From Acidobacteriota bacterium (GTDB lineage: Bacteria; Acidobacteriota; Vicinamibacteria; Vicinamibacterales; 2-12-FULL-66-21), in NCBI GenBank assembly GCA_013362195.1, contig JABFWM010000519.1:1-5504 (forward strand): DNA of 5,504 nt. Direction: 5' to 3'. The position numbers and the translations under genes are program-made. Within the stretch, counting starts at the first letter, position 1, and the number at the start of each line of letters is the position of its first letter. The notes beneath the pieces are model-generated. The model was given only the letters and a program-made list of their open reading frames with translations. It was not told the origin of the DNA and ran no database searches. This document shows positions 5,173 to 5,504 of the stretch, piece by piece.

Positions 5173-5504
5173 ATGGTCATCGGCCTACGCCGGTCGCTTC
5201 TTTCCACATTCCTTCTCGTCTCGACTGTTCTCGTCTCGACGGCCGCGCCCGCGGCGGCTGAGCGGATGTGCGATCCCTCGTCCGAAGACTGCCGCGCCAT
5301 TCTGCTCGATCTCATCAAGAGAGAAACCGTCCAGATCGACGTGGGCTTCTGGTTCCTCGAGGATGCGCGCTATACGACGGCGATCATCGCGCGCTGGCAG
5401 CAGGGGGTGCGCGTCCGCGTGCTGATCGACACGCGCGTCAACGCCGTCAACAGCATCAGTCCGCTGAGGGTCCAGGAACTGAAGGACGCGGGCATCCCGA
5501 TTCG
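5173..5504 (+). CDS. Exported phospholipase D-like domain protein, N-terminal part; 3' end cut by window
   Basis: The frame stays open from ATG 5173 to the right edge (110 codons plus two bases). A clear signal peptide is present: Arg6-Arg7, a hydrophobic core (residues 9-25), and probable cleavage after APAAA (25-29). The mature part begins E-R-M-C-D-P-S-S-E-D-C, with Cys33 and Cys40 able to form a disulphide outside the cytoplasm. Then comes a typical PLD-like first half: VQIDVGFWFLEDARYTTAI (53-71), WQQGVRVRVLIDTRVN (75-90), and LRVQELKDAGIPIR at the edge. This pattern (strand, helix, G-V-x-V-R-V-L-x-D, then L-x-x-A-G-I) precedes the HKD motif in the family. The HKD catalytic motif is beyond the window, so activity as phospholipase, nuclease or transferase cannot be judged. 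The gene has a strong ribosome binding site and a sigma-54-type promoter, so it probably belongs with the other envelope-directed targets. Confidence 0.88.
   Translation, partial: MVIGLRRSLLSTFLLVSTVLVSTAAPAAAERMCDPSSEDCRAILLDLIKRETVQIDVGFWFLEDARYTTAIIARWQQGVRVRVLIDTRVNAVNSISPLRVQELKDAGIPI
5213..5240 (+). repeat. 13-base direct repeat (15-base period) inside the PLD signal peptide
   Basis: TTCTCGTCTCGAC occurs at 5213-5225 and again at 5228-5240, two bases apart. The 15-base period is five whole codons, so the frame is kept and the signal-peptide core reads LVSTV then LVSTA. It looks like an in-frame tandem duplication lengthening the hydrophobic core. Confidence 0.85.

Overview
The window is GC-rich DNA with dense bacterial genes and no RNA genes, mobile elements or CRISPR. 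Several proteins recall Acidobacteriota, possibly Vicinamibacteria: a DUF5777-type beta-barrel, two cupredoxin-like lipoproteins with a shared His/Cys signature, and an exported phospholipase-D-like protein whose mature part opens C-D-P-S-x-E-D-C. This placement rests on recalled protein resemblance, not on a marker gene.

Layout, left to right. (1) 1-719, +: C-terminal part of a sigma-54 enhancer-binding protein (GAFTGA loop, Walker B, Fis-type HTH). (2) 720-888: regulatory gap with a perfect 18-bp palindrome, a perfect 12-bp palindrome and a sigma-54 (-24/-12) promoter. (3) 889-1755 and 1758-2201, +: tight two-gene operon of a DUF5777-like outer-membrane protein and a cupredoxin-like lipoprotein. 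(4) 2337-2723, +: a second, paralogous cupredoxin-like lipoprotein. (5) 2710-3486, -: enoyl-CoA hydratase, overlapping the 3' end of the preceding gene. (6) 3586-4017, +: small Arg/Gly/Ser-rich disordered protein with a strong ribosome binding site and its own sigma-54-type promoter. (7) 4029-4931, -: xylose-isomerase-like TIM-barrel protein of the hydroxypyruvate isomerase/tagatose epimerase type. (8) 4932-5172: divergent intergenic region with a perfect 16-bp palindrome and a third sigma-54-type promoter. (9) 5173 to the right edge, +: exported PLD-like protein, cut by the window end.

The main observation is that GGCAC-N5-TTGC, the core of the sigma-54 promoter consensus with exact GG-N10-GC spacing, occurs three times. 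Each copy is on the + strand, just upstream of a + strand gene, in a window that also encodes a sigma-54 activator. Each copy also has inverted-repeat DNA roughly 75-130 bp upstream of the predicted start, where activators of this class usually bind. The simplest reading is a local sigma-54 regulon in which the activator switches on an envelope-directed set: outer-membrane barrel plus metal-binding lipoprotein, a small basic protein, and an exported PLD-like protein. The two minus-strand metabolic genes have no such promoter and look like unrelated neighbours. That the local activator controls these promoters is inference.
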